Positions 38,401 through 45,398 of a stretch of 64,000 bases of DNA are shown here, piece by piece. The stretch comes from Pinibacter soli (GTDB lineage Bacteria; Bacteroidota; Bacteroidia; Chitinophagales; Chitinophagaceae). The position numbers were made by a program, and so were the translations under genes. The notes beneath the pieces are model-generated. The model was not told the origin of the DNA. It did no database searches and saw only the letters and a program-made list of their open reading frames with translations. The stretch covers positions 1,034,155 to 1,098,154 of the forward strand of contig NZ_JASBRG010000007.1 in NCBI RefSeq assembly GCF_029961145.1, given 5' to 3'. Each line of letters starts with the position of its first letter. The first letter of the stretch is position 1.

Positions 38401-38736
38401 TTGGTAACCAACGACAACCACTTCATCCATGTTGGAAATTTCTTTCTCCATGGTGATGCTGGCAATTACGCCAGGCTTTGCTGCGGTCCTGATTGTTTTA
38501 AAACCTTTACTGGTGATGGTGAGATTAACTACCTGTGAGGCATCCTTAACAGGGATCGAGAAAGATCCATCGTCTGTGGTTGATACTCCTTTGTTGGACT
38601 TGTCGATAACAACGCTGGCTCCGCGAACCGGCGCGCCGTCGCCGTCCACCACTTTTCCTTTGATCTGGGTGGTTTGCGCCGTTGCCACGATCGTAATCAA
38701 TAACGACACGAATAGGCTAAGTAATGATCGTTTCAT
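35488..38736 (-). CDS. SusC/RagA-family TonB-dependent outer-membrane transporter, copy 2
   Basis: 1082 residues: signal peptide (to about 20, LITIVATAQ), CarboxypepD-like domain (24-95), TonB box MDEVVVVGYQ, plug (VSSVTSKDLRDVPVSTAAEA, RVRGGGSLTQDNSPLYIVDGI, VLKDASATAIYGARGANGVV) and a barrel ending FYLGGLSVTF. It imports pectic oligosaccharides. Nearly the same length as copy 1 and alignable over the plug, yet the barrel sequences differ. Operator site 6 and a TAnnATTG promoter lie upstream. It heads the unit susC-susD-FN3-PL1. Confidence 0.96.
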   Translation of the reverse strand: MKRSLLSLFVSLLITIVATAQTTQIKGKVVDGDGAPVRGASVVIDKSNKGVSTTDDGSFSIPVKDASQVVNLTITSKGFKTIRTAAKPGVIASITMEKEISNMDEVVVVGYQTMKRRDLTSSVSSVTSKDLRDVPVSTAAEAVTGRLAGVQVTTTEGQPGATILIRVRGGGSLTQDNSPLYIVDGIQVENALSLLAPSEIASVDVLKDASATAIYGARGANGVVLITTKSGKVGKAKVIYDGTFGVRNIANTLDVMNPYDFVNYQSELYKTMYNGTSDSTKFATKYGQFADMDLYHQMPMVNWQDQVFGRNAMAQNNTINVTGGVKGTTYSLTLNNNREDAIMLGSGFKRNMASFRLDNALSDKIKMGFNIRYSSQQVDGGGTSNTGSQGNNKLRNIVKYQPYQSETTFDPDVVLDPTTYNSSAIVNPIVFVNDDVRHQKQNTIVVDGYASWQIVKNLTFKTTIGATRADSATNLYSGVSTYIARQYGNMPAATMGTSYSTSLNNSNTLAYTNTFKNKHSLNVLLGEETYQVKYNSFSATNYWYPAEMKADQVFAQFQSSQPPTAASVQPTPTSFQTQAQLLSFFGRANYSYDGKYIATVSMRADGSSKFADGHRWGYFPSASVAWRLSQEKFMQGVIGGGNVVSDIKVRASYGTAGNNRISDNWWRQTFGNSLTEGYGYSVGATSPGLTSGSLANSNLKWETTVSRNLGLDFAFMHNRLTASIDGYTNQTNDLLLLADVPPTSGYTKQLQNAGKIQNKGIELQLSGQIINKRDFTWTANFNIARNWNKVIDLGIDPTGHPRQSYQVQSGWVNQMYDFYVQLGKPVGQFYGYVTDGYYTTNDFSGYDAAKKTFILKQGVADDKEVALGGKNIEPGMLKLKNLGGDSVVRRDEDEQVLGNAQPIFTGGFNNQFTYKGFDLSIFMNFVYGNKEYNANKLEFTTTYQYTDNNLLNVVKDRYRIYDEAGNKVTDFKQLDAMNQNAKIWTPSRGNYFLHSYGIEDGSFLRINNVTLGYTLPANLLAKTKFISKVRIYATVNNLYTFTNYSGFDPEASTRRATPETPGVDYATYPRSRFYLGGLSVTF

Positions 38737-38857
38737 ATAGCAGTGTGATTGAGTAAATGGGTTACTGGGCGTATACGAAGGACCTCCTGACAGGAATAAT
38801 TAGAACAAAATGAGATGATTTTTTCACTCTTGGCAATGCGATCGTTCAAATACTTGA

Positions 38858-38887
38858 CAATCATACCACGATCCTGCGGATTAGAAA
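38858..38887 (-). promoter_or_regulatory. Promoter of the susC copy 2 unit
   Basis: On the minus strand TATGATTG (38865-38858) with TTT 19 bases upstream (38887-38885). The TA is exactly 51.5 bases from the centre of operator site 6. Confidence 0.5.
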
Positions 38888-38908
38888 AATTTTAAGAATT
38901 CTTTATTT

Positions 38909-38919
38909 ACGCAATCGAT
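38909..38919. promoter_or_regulatory. Putative LacI-type operator ACGCAATCGAT, site 6
   Basis: Ten of 11 bases match the other five copies. The A after the central CG makes it a better palindrome (GCAATCGATGC nearby). Centre 38916.5. Confidence 0.68.
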
Positions 38920-39106
38920 GCCAATACACTTAATATTATGTGGGTTGATTAGCGGGTAAAAAAATATTTCTTTTACAAAAATACCGGCAATAAATAGTTT
39001 GGGATGTGCGGTGAAAGGTGTACGAAATTCAGTTTACAGATCGCTCTGAAGGCGTTTGTACGCAATACGTCGTACTTTGTACATTCGACGCCTCATCTAC
39101 AACATC

Positions 39107-39697
39107 TTACACCTTTACAAAAACACTCATGCTCCTCGGGCCATGGGCACCAATGACAAGGGATTGTTCAATATCTGCGGTTTTGGACGGGCCGGCGATG
39201 AAACTGCCGTAGCCATATTCTTCCAAAGTGGCGATTTTTTGATAGGCTTCGTGCATGGTAGGGAAAATTATTCCGTCGGTTATTACAACTGCCAGGTGTT
39301 CGCAGATGAAAGGCAATACGCGAGGCTGCACTTCTTTTTCAGTGATCCAAACGGCGCCGTTTTCGGCTACTGCAAATTTTGCTTTGATGATGGCGAGGTC
39401 AACATTTTTCAGATTGTGTATTTCAGGATCTGAAATGACTGTTTCGAAGTTCCCGATGGACAAATTGTCAACGAGGTTGATGATGCGCTTTGCCTCTGGA
39501 AACTGAGCAGCAATGGTAGCAGCGATTTCATTTTCATCTTTCACAAAATATATCCTGCCGCCGATGGCTGTAAGCACCGCGGCGTATTTGTTTTGCAAAT
39601 TTTCCTCAGCACCTTTAAACCCAGAAATATCCGCCAATGCCGTTCTTTCGGGCTGGTTTGCTGCGATGGCTGATAATATTTTGTCTCTGCTGTTCAT
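39107..39697 (-). CDS. lutC: Lactate utilization protein C (LUD domain)
   Basis: 196 residues from the ATG at 39697 (MNSRDKILSAIAANQP). A start at 39787 would read through a perfect palindromic repeat, so it is rejected. LUD domain: VNLVDNLSIGNFETVISDPE, LAIIKAKFAVAENGAVWITE, AVVITDGIIFPTMHEAYQKI and GSFIAGPSKTADIEQSLVIGAHGP. With LutA and LutB it oxidises L-lactate to pyruvate in the cytoplasm. Last gene of the rhamnose unit, 127 bases after lutB because of the repeat. Its presence explains how lactate from rhamnose is used. Confidence 0.88.
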   Translation of the reverse strand: MNSRDKILSAIAANQPERTALADISGFKGAEENLQNKYAAVLTAIGGRIYFVKDENEIAATIAAQFPEAKRIINLVDNLSIGNFETVISDPEIHNLKNVDLAIIKAKFAVAENGAVWITEKEVQPRVLPFICEHLAVVITDGIIFPTMHEAYQKIATLEEYGYGSFIAGPSKTADIEQSLVIGAHGPRSMSVFVKV

Positions 39698-39743
39698 TTT
39701 TTTAAATGTTCGTCGTTTCGTGCATTCTTGAATTCCGTTGGCT

Positions 39744-39774
39744 GCGTAGGGGCGAATGCGATTCGCCCCTACGC
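39744..39774. repeat. GTAG...CTAC palindrome between lutB and lutC
   Basis: Perfect 14-base arms (GCGTAGGGGCGAAT / ATTCGCCCCTACGC) around GCG. The core CGAATGCGATTCG recurs at 62037-62049. Confidence 0.85.
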
Positions 39775-39824
39775 GTGCGACATTCAATCCCGTTGTTGCC
39801 CTATTAATTTTTAATTATTAATTA

Positions 39825-41195
39825 TTAATTGTTCTTCTTGTACCACTCTCTAAAAGATTCCTTCGGTGCCTCGGGCATTTCACGCTCCTTGTACCAGGGA
39901 TTCAATTTATTGCTTACCAAAAATGGCATATGCTTCAACACAAATCTGCCTGATTTTCCTGCAGCGTTGTATAATGTTGGTGATGACAATGTTTGGGCCA
40001 TCAACTTCATGCTGATCGTTTTTGCCGCAGGCGTATATCCCTCTTTCACCAATTCCTGTCTCCACTTGTACAGCTGATCGTGAATGTCAATTTTAACCGG
40101 GCAAACATTGGAACAAGAGCCACACAGCGTAGACGCAAATGGAAGGTCCTTGTACTTTTTCATGTCAAGATTCGGTGCCAAAATAGAACCGATAGGACCC
40201 GCAACTGCAGTATGGTAACTGTGGCCGCCACTTCTTCTATAAACGGGACAAGTATTCATACACGCACCACAGCGAATGCATTTCAACGAATTGCGGAACT
40301 CTTTCCTGCCAAGCTGTACGCTTCTTCCATTGTCAACAAGAATAATGTGAATGGGCGTTTCTTTACGTGGCTTTTTGAAATGACTGCTATAGGTTGTAAT
40401 CGGCTGCCCCGTTGCACTGCGTGTAAGCAGGCGCAGAAAAACACCAAGATGTTTTCTTTCCGGAATTAGTTTTTCAATGCCCATGCTTGCGATGTGTACA
40501 TCAGCAAGATGTGCGCCCATGTCGGCATTGCCTTCATTTGTACAAACAACGAATTCGCCGGTTTCTGCTACCGCAAAATTAACGCCAGTTAGCGCCGCTC
40601 TTCTTGTGAGAAACACATCACGCAAATGTTGTCGCGCCGCTTCTGTTAAGATTTGCGGATCAGCAACGTTTGCCGGTGTGCCCAAATATTTATGAAACAG
40701 GTCGCCAATTTCTTCTTTCTTTTTATGAATGCAAGGCAACACGATGTGGCTTGGTGGCTCTTTTGCCAACTGCACAATACGTTCACCAAGATCGGAGTCA
40801 ATCACTTCAATGCCGTGCTCCGCAAGGTATTCATTTAATCCGCATTCCTCAGTGAGCATCGATTTGCTTTTCACCATCCTGTCAACTTTATGTTCCGTCA
40901 ACAAGCGATGTACTATTTCGTTATGCTCTTTTGCATCAGCTGCCCAATGCACATGCACTCCGTTGGCAGTAGCATTTTTTTCAAACTGCAACAGATAGTC
41001 GTGCAGGTTAGACAGCACGTTGAATTTTATTTGCGAAGCTGCCTCTCTCAATGCTTCCCACTCGGGCAACTGGTGTACATTTTTGTCGCGCTTCTGGCGT
41101 ATCCACCAAAGCGTTTCGTCGTGCCAGTTGACACGCTGTTCATCTTTATTAAACTCCGCCGCCAATGCAGCGTGATCTTTTGTAGACTCGTGCAT
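39825..41195 (-). CDS. lutB: Lactate utilization iron-sulfur protein B
   Basis: 456 residues. An N-terminal LUD domain (about 60-290, with NFAVAETGEFVVCTNEGNADM) is followed by a ferredoxin-like part binding 4Fe-4S clusters: C306, C309, C312, C316 (CIRCGACMNTCPVY) and C358, C361, C365 (CGSCSNVCPV). A C-terminal DUF3390-like helix region ends at PKESFREWYKK. It is the electron-transfer part of the LutABC lactate oxidase system. The gene is 1 base from lutA. Confidence 0.93.
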   Translation of the reverse strand: MHESTKDHAALAAEFNKDEQRVNWHDETLWWIRQKRDKNVHQLPEWEALREAASQIKFNVLSNLHDYLLQFEKNATANGVHVHWAADAKEHNEIVHRLLTEHKVDRMVKSKSMLTEECGLNEYLAEHGIEVIDSDLGERIVQLAKEPPSHIVLPCIHKKKEEIGDLFHKYLGTPANVADPQILTEAARQHLRDVFLTRRAALTGVNFAVAETGEFVVCTNEGNADMGAHLADVHIASMGIEKLIPERKHLGVFLRLLTRSATGQPITTYSSHFKKPRKETPIHIILVDNGRSVQLGRKEFRNSLKCIRCGACMNTCPVYRRSGGHSYHTAVAGPIGSILAPNLDMKKYKDLPFASTLCGSCSNVCPVKIDIHDQLYKWRQELVKEGYTPAAKTISMKLMAQTLSSPTLYNAAGKSGRFVLKHMPFLVSNKLNPWYKEREMPEAPKESFREWYKKNN

Positions 41196-41196
41196 T

Positions 41197-41931
41197 TTAC
41201 TGTGCGTTTAATATTTCTGCGATGTGAATTACTTTTACTTTGCTGCCCGCACGATTCAGTATGCCTTCCATATGCATGAGACAAGACATGTCAACGCCGG
41301 TAATGTATTCTGCACCATGGTGCAGATGATCCGCTACTCTGTCCTTTCCCATTTTCGCCGAGACAGCTTCTTCTGTTACACAAAATGTTCCGCCGAAACC
41401 ACAGCATTCGTCTACTCTCCCAAGATCTATCAAATCAATATCCTTCACCATTTTCAACAATGAGCCCGGTTTGGAAAAAGGTTCCGCTACCAATTCGCTC
41501 ATTTGCGCAAGCTTTAAACCTCTTTGTCCGTGGCAACTCTGGTGCATGCCTACCCTATGCGGAAAACGTGCATTCAGTTCTTTTACCTGCAAAATATCTG
41601 TGAGGAAAGATGTGAGTTCGTACACCTTATGTCGCAAAACCGTTGCGGCTTCTTCATTTGCGGGATCGTGCAAATGCTCGCGAACATGCAATACGCAACT
41701 GCCCGAAGGTGCGACTATATAATCGAATGGTTCAAAATTTTTAATGAAGAGTTCGTTGCAACCTTTGGTCAAATGCTCGTAACCTGAGTTTGCCATCGGC
41801 TGGCCACAACAGGTTTGACTCAACGGATATGTTACTTCAACACCGAATTTTTCAAGCAACTGCAGCGTAGCTATGGCTGCGTTAGGATAGAATTGATCTA
41901 CATAACAGGGAATAAACAAACCTACTTTCAT
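41197..41931 (-). CDS. lutA: Lactate utilization protein A (CCG-domain Fe-S oxidoreductase)
   Basis: 244 residues with the two cysteine-rich CCG domains of the GlpC/HdrB/LutA group: SQTCCGQPMANSGYE and VDECCGFGGTFCVTEE, each with its partner cysteine (IPCYVDQ near the start, HQSCHGQRG in the middle). It is cytoplasmic and carries electrons from lactate. The start overlaps the kinase gene stop by 4 bases (ATGA type), which implies translational coupling of rhamnose kinase with lactate oxidation. Confidence 0.93.
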   Translation of the reverse strand: MKVGLFIPCYVDQFYPNAAIATLQLLEKFGVEVTYPLSQTCCGQPMANSGYEHLTKGCNELFIKNFEPFDYIVAPSGSCVLHVREHLHDPANEEAATVLRHKVYELTSFLTDILQVKELNARFPHRVGMHQSCHGQRGLKLAQMSELVAEPFSKPGSLLKMVKDIDLIDLGRVDECCGFGGTFCVTEEAVSAKMGKDRVADHLHHGAEYITGVDMSCLMHMEGILNRAGSKVKVIHIAEILNAQ

Positions 41932-43310
41932 ACTATGGACGGATGCGCGGACGCATAATATTTCAATTCAATAATGTCGTTGGGCAATGCTTTGGTGTTC
42001 CACTTTGTATGAATGGAAAGCGCCGTACCCACCGCCGTTGCCTGCGCCATAGAGGCTGCAAACACTTCTAGCCCGGGGAAATAAGCTGCCAGCAAATTCA
42101 TATAAATAGCATTTTTACTAAAGCCTCCGTCAACAAAAATACGTTTCACCGAATCATTTAACACGAGGCGGGTAATTAAATACTGTTGTTCGATAATATC
42201 GAGCAATAACTGGTGATAAGCTTCTACATCATTGGCGAAGCTACTTAAGTTTCTTTGTGCAAAAATAGACTCATGTAATTTGCCTGCCTCCACTTGTTTT
42301 TTTGAAAGCTGATCTTTCTTTTTTAGTGAAGCAATGATGTCGGCATCGTAAGGAACGCTCCTGTACTTGGCCGTGTGTGTATTAAAATGATCGGCAATTC
42401 TTTTTACCTGTTGCTCATGTTCGTAACCTGCAAACAGTCTTGAAGCCTTCACCGGTTTGCCCTGGTATGTCATGTAGCACAGGCAATCCAGCTCCAATTC
42501 CCCGCTCGTCAAAGGCTCGTCGTTAAAGGGATTCATGCTGATGCACCATGTGCCGGTTGATATTAGAATAAAGGGCTCATGAAAACTCACGAGGTAAGGA
42601 ATCAACGCAGCAGAGCTGTCATGCAAGCCTACGCCTACCGAGTATGTATTGCCGGGAAATGTTGAAGGAACGACAACGTCCGATGAAATGAGCGGAGCTA
42701 ATTTATCAATCAGTCCTTCGCGTTTCACCCATTCGTGATAGTCATTTTTTTCAAAGTTCCATAGCGCTGTATGGCAACCAATACTCGTAATATCAGTGTG
42801 TGCTATGCCTGAGATCAAATAACTCATGTATTGCGGTAAATGCAGCGCATACTTCATTTGTGCGAATATCTCCGGCTTCTCCTGCTTGATGCGATACAAT
42901 TGCATACCGCTGTTCAAACTGCCTAAAACCGGCGATGCCGTTTCCAGCGAAAATTTCTTTTCGCCGCCATATTTTTCATAAAACGGTTCGCTGAGTGATT
43001 CGGGATATTTTTTCAGGTAATTGTACAAAGGCGTTAACGGCTGGCCGTCCTCATCGATGTACACAAAGCTCGCACCGTAAGTGGAGAAGTTGATTGCTTT
43101 AATATCAAACTCTTTCTTTCCAAACACTTCTCTCAATGAATCAAACACGCTCAGGCGAAGACTTTCCAGGTTTTCGCAAATATCGCCGTCTTCGTCCGTC
43201 GTCTCGGTAAACTTCGCCGATTTTTCAAACACAATATTGTATTGCTCATCAAAAAGGAAAAGCTTCTTGTTTGTTTTACCGACGTCGAATATGGCAATGA
43301 CAGAGGACAT
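41928..43310 (-). CDS. rhaB: FGGY-family kinase, probable rhamnulokinase
   Basis: 460 residues with the two actin-like lobes of FGGY sugar kinases: phosphate-1 motif FDVGKTNKKLFLFD (8-21), NFSTYGASFVYID, phosphate-2 region LISTGTWCISMNPF and the adenosine motif VDGGFSKNAIYMNLL. It would phosphorylate L-rhamnulose at O1. Substrate choice rests on position between rhaI and lutA in a complete rhamnose unit. By sequence alone it could be an L-fuculokinase or another ketose kinase. It is unlike classic E. coli RhaB in the early DVGKTN segment. Confidence 0.85.
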   Translation of the reverse strand: MSSVIAIFDVGKTNKKLFLFDEQYNIVFEKSAKFTETTDEDGDICENLESLRLSVFDSLREVFGKKEFDIKAINFSTYGASFVYIDEDGQPLTPLYNYLKKYPESLSEPFYEKYGGEKKFSLETASPVLGSLNSGMQLYRIKQEKPEIFAQMKYALHLPQYMSYLISGIAHTDITSIGCHTALWNFEKNDYHEWVKREGLIDKLAPLISSDVVVPSTFPGNTYSVGVGLHDSSAALIPYLVSFHEPFILISTGTWCISMNPFNDEPLTSGELELDCLCYMTYQGKPVKASRLFAGYEHEQQVKRIADHFNTHTAKYRSVPYDADIIASLKKKDQLSKKQVEAGKLHESIFAQRNLSSFANDVEAYHQLLLDIIEQQYLITRLVLNDSVKRIFVDGGFSKNAIYMNLLAAYFPGLEVFAASMAQATAVGTALSIHTKWNTKALPNDIIELKYYASAHPSIV

Positions 43311-43337
43311 TTATGTTGTGAGTTTTGAATGTGAACC

Positions 43338-43432
43338 GTAGAGACAAGGCACTGCCTTGTCTTTTCTTGCATCATCGGGGTGCATCGCACGATCGGGGTG
43401 CATCAGGAGACAAGGCAGTGCCTTGTCTCTAC
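43338..43432. repeat. Double GTAGAGAC palindrome between rhaI and the kinase gene
   Basis: Two 25-base palindromes (43338-43362 and 43408-43432) are exact inverted copies of each other. Between them GATCGGGGTGCATC-like units repeat twice. Together they could fold as two small hairpins or one long one inside the rhamnose transcript. Confidence 0.85.
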
Positions 43433-43458
43433 CGGAACCCGCACCAATAGTTTATAAT

Positions 43459-44733
43459 TTACAGGCCGGTCGACACAGCTTTCTGGCCGCGGCTTTTAAT
43501 CAATTGTTCTCTTACTTTTTCGCTGCGGTACACAGACAATGGGTTCAACGCTCCACCGGAACGCAATCTCGCTTCTGCTACCAGCGGACGTACATCCGTG
43601 CGATAAGCACCTTGCAATATTTCCTGTGCTTTTACAATATCGTTATCCGCTTGCGCTTGTTGTAATGCTTTGGTATCAACCAGCAAAGCCTGTGCATAAG
43701 CAATCTTGATCGCCTCTACAGACTGCAAAAGATCTTCCAACGGATCTTTGATGTTGTGCGAAGCATCGATCATCCAACCTAAACCGGTTGCGTGATTCAT
43801 GCCTCTTGCATCCATACCTTCTACCAGTTCATTAAAGATGAGGAACAACTGGTAAGGATTAATGCTGCCTACCGTTAAATCATCATCTCCATATTTTGAA
43901 TCGTTGAAATGGAAACCACCGAGCTTGCCTTCGCCCAGCAACAGCGCAACAATCTGCTCGATGTTGGCATTTGGCAAATGGTGTCCCAAGTCAACCAATG
44001 TGTATGCTTTGTCGCCCAGTTTGTTTGCATACAAAAATGATTGGCCCCAATCTCCTACTGTCATTGAGTAGAAGTTTGGCTCAAACGCTTTGTACTCTAC
44101 AAACATTTTCCAGTTATCGGGCAATGCTTTATAGATTTCCTGCAAGCCTTCCAATGTGTGTTGGTGTGCCTTGCGGAAATTTAGCTGACCAGGAAAAGAA
44201 GAACCATCAGCCAACCAAACAGTTAATGAATCAGAACCCAATTCAATACCATGTCTGATCACTTCGATGTTATGGTCAATAGCTTGCTGACGCACGGCTT
44301 TATCCACGTGCTGCAACGAACCGAATTTATAGCTGTGCTCCTGTCCCGGCTGATCCTGGAATGTGTTAGAATTCATGGCATCGAAACGCAAACCATTTTG
44401 CGCAGCCAATGCTTTTATGTTGGCGTAGTTCTCAGGAATGTCCCATGGAATATGTAATGAAATAGCACCGCTCGATTGGTTAAGCGCATGCAACAAACCA
44501 ATGTCTTCTATTTTTTCCTCGAGGTTGCGAGGCTCACCACCACCAGAAAAACGGCCAAAACGTGTACCGCCTGTACCCAGCGCCCAGCTTGGAATTGCCA
44601 CCTGGAAGTCTTTCAACTTTTGCAACATTTCTTCTACGTTGCTCACTCCTTCTGAAACAAAGCCAAACGCTCTTTTGTGTGCGGCAATTTGCTTATCGTT
44701 GTTATCTGCTATTTTATATTTTTCAATTTGCAT
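43459..44733 (-). CDS. rhaI: L-rhamnose isomerase (RhaI type)
   Basis: 424 residues, matching the Pseudomonas stutzeri-type L-rhamnose isomerase (about 430) rather than E. coli RhaA. It is a xylose isomerase-like TIM barrel, with metal-site segments MFVEYKAFEPNFYSMTVGDW, LVDLGHHLPNAN, GFHFNDSKYGDDDL and a C-terminal RSGGALNPLSVYRSE. It converts L-rhamnose to L-rhamnulose in the cytoplasm. The GTGGTRFGRFSGGGEPRN segment is family-specific. Upstream is a run of AATTTGAAA repeats (44742-44779). Confidence 0.93.
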   Translation of the reverse strand: MQIEKYKIADNNDKQIAAHKRAFGFVSEGVSNVEEMLQKLKDFQVAIPSWALGTGGTRFGRFSGGGEPRNLEEKIEDIGLLHALNQSSGAISLHIPWDIPENYANIKALAAQNGLRFDAMNSNTFQDQPGQEHSYKFGSLQHVDKAVRQQAIDHNIEVIRHGIELGSDSLTVWLADGSSFPGQLNFRKAHQHTLEGLQEIYKALPDNWKMFVEYKAFEPNFYSMTVGDWGQSFLYANKLGDKAYTLVDLGHHLPNANIEQIVALLLGEGKLGGFHFNDSKYGDDDLTVGSINPYQLFLIFNELVEGMDARGMNHATGLGWMIDASHNIKDPLEDLLQSVEAIKIAYAQALLVDTKALQQAQADNDIVKAQEILQGAYRTDVRPLVAEARLRSGGALNPLSVYRSEKVREQLIKSRGQKAVSTGL

Positions 44734-44835
44734 GGCAAGAGAAAATTTGAAATTTGAAAATTTGAAAATTTGAAAATTCGTGAATGGTCAACCGCAATTT
44801 AACACAATCAACCTACGCCGAATAAAGAACTAAAA

Positions 44836-44854
44836 GTACAAGTGTGCGACGCAA
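44836..44854. repeat. Dispersed 19-base repeat, second copy
   Basis: GTACAAGTGTGCGACGCAA, identical to 31755-31773. It lies in the 262-base gap between rhaM and rhaI, about 100 bases upstream of rhaI. Confidence 0.6.
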
Positions 44855-44975
44855 GAAAAGCCCTGTAGTAGCACTGTCGTTTGGTCCCCAAAAAAACTCT
44901 TAGATCTATCGTGAATCATGAATTTGTTTCGAACTGCCTCTATTAATTCTTAATTATTAATTATTAATTCACATA

Positions 44976-44995
44976 AGACGCATTTTCATGCGTCT
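44976..44995. repeat. AGACGCAT palindrome at the rhaM stop
   Basis: Arms AGACGCAT / ATGCGTCT around TTTC, directly after the rhaM stop codon. Member of the GTAGAGACGCA...CTAC family. Confidence 0.75.
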
Positions 44996-45310
44996 CTACT
45001 TGAGGTAAAACATTTCCTTCAACCCCACACTCACCGGTGAATTATCTGGATTCGACTCCATGATATCACCCATATACTTCCACCATTTCTGCATTACAGG
45101 ATGTTCCGGCAACTTGTCAAGCAGGGTTTCGTCTTCAACGTCCATAACGCCAAATAGAGCATTCGTCTCTTCATCAAGGAAGATTGAATACTCGTGAATG
45201 CCTGTTTCCTTTAACAATTGTTCAAGCTCGGGCCAGAGCTCATCGTGGCGCTTTTTGTATTCACTCACGAAACCATCGAACAATTGCATTTTGAACGCAC
45301 GTTTCTTCAT
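44996..45310 (-). CDS. rhaM: L-rhamnose mutarotase
   Basis: 104 residues, exactly the family size. It interconverts alpha and beta anomers of L-rhamnose before isomerisation. Motifs: the N-terminal RAFKMQLFDGFVSEYKKRHDELWPEL with the conserved His of RhaM, the YSIFLDEETNALFGVMDVED strand pair, and MQKWWKYMGDIMESNPDNSP. Cytoplasmic dimer in the family. It lies between the aldolase fusion and rhaI; a terminator-like hairpin ends 13 bases before its ATG, so part of the transcripts may stop before it. Confidence 0.94.
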   Translation of the reverse strand: MKKRAFKMQLFDGFVSEYKKRHDELWPELEQLLKETGIHEYSIFLDEETNALFGVMDVEDETLLDKLPEHPVMQKWWKYMGDIMESNPDNSPVSVGLKEMFYLK

Positions 45311-45323
45311 GCCTGTAATTTAG

Positions 45324-45357
45324 AAAAAAAGGTTGATGACCGCATGGGCCACCAACC
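45324..45357 (-). terminator. Terminator-like hairpin 13 bases before rhaM
   Basis: On the minus strand GGTTGGTGGCC, loop CATGC and GGTCATCAACC form an 11-base stem with two G-T pairs, followed by seven T. It is 41 bases after the stop of the aldolase fusion and 13 bases before the rhaM ATG at 45310. Confidence 0.75.
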
Positions 45358-45398
45358 TACCCAACATTTACTATATGAACCGAAAAAACAAACGCTTT

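Larger units (their letters stand above)
38737..39106. other. 370-base region between susC copy 2 and lutC
   Basis: It holds the susC leader, promoter (38858-38887) and operator site 6. The part from 38925 to 39106, downstream of lutC, has no recognisable gene or hairpin. It marks the border between the pectin and rhamnose regions. Confidence 0.6.

Noticed and set aside
39698-39787. A longer lutC starting at 39787
   Set aside because: The extension is translated from a perfect palindromic repeat and unlike LutC; the ATG at 39697 fits the family start.
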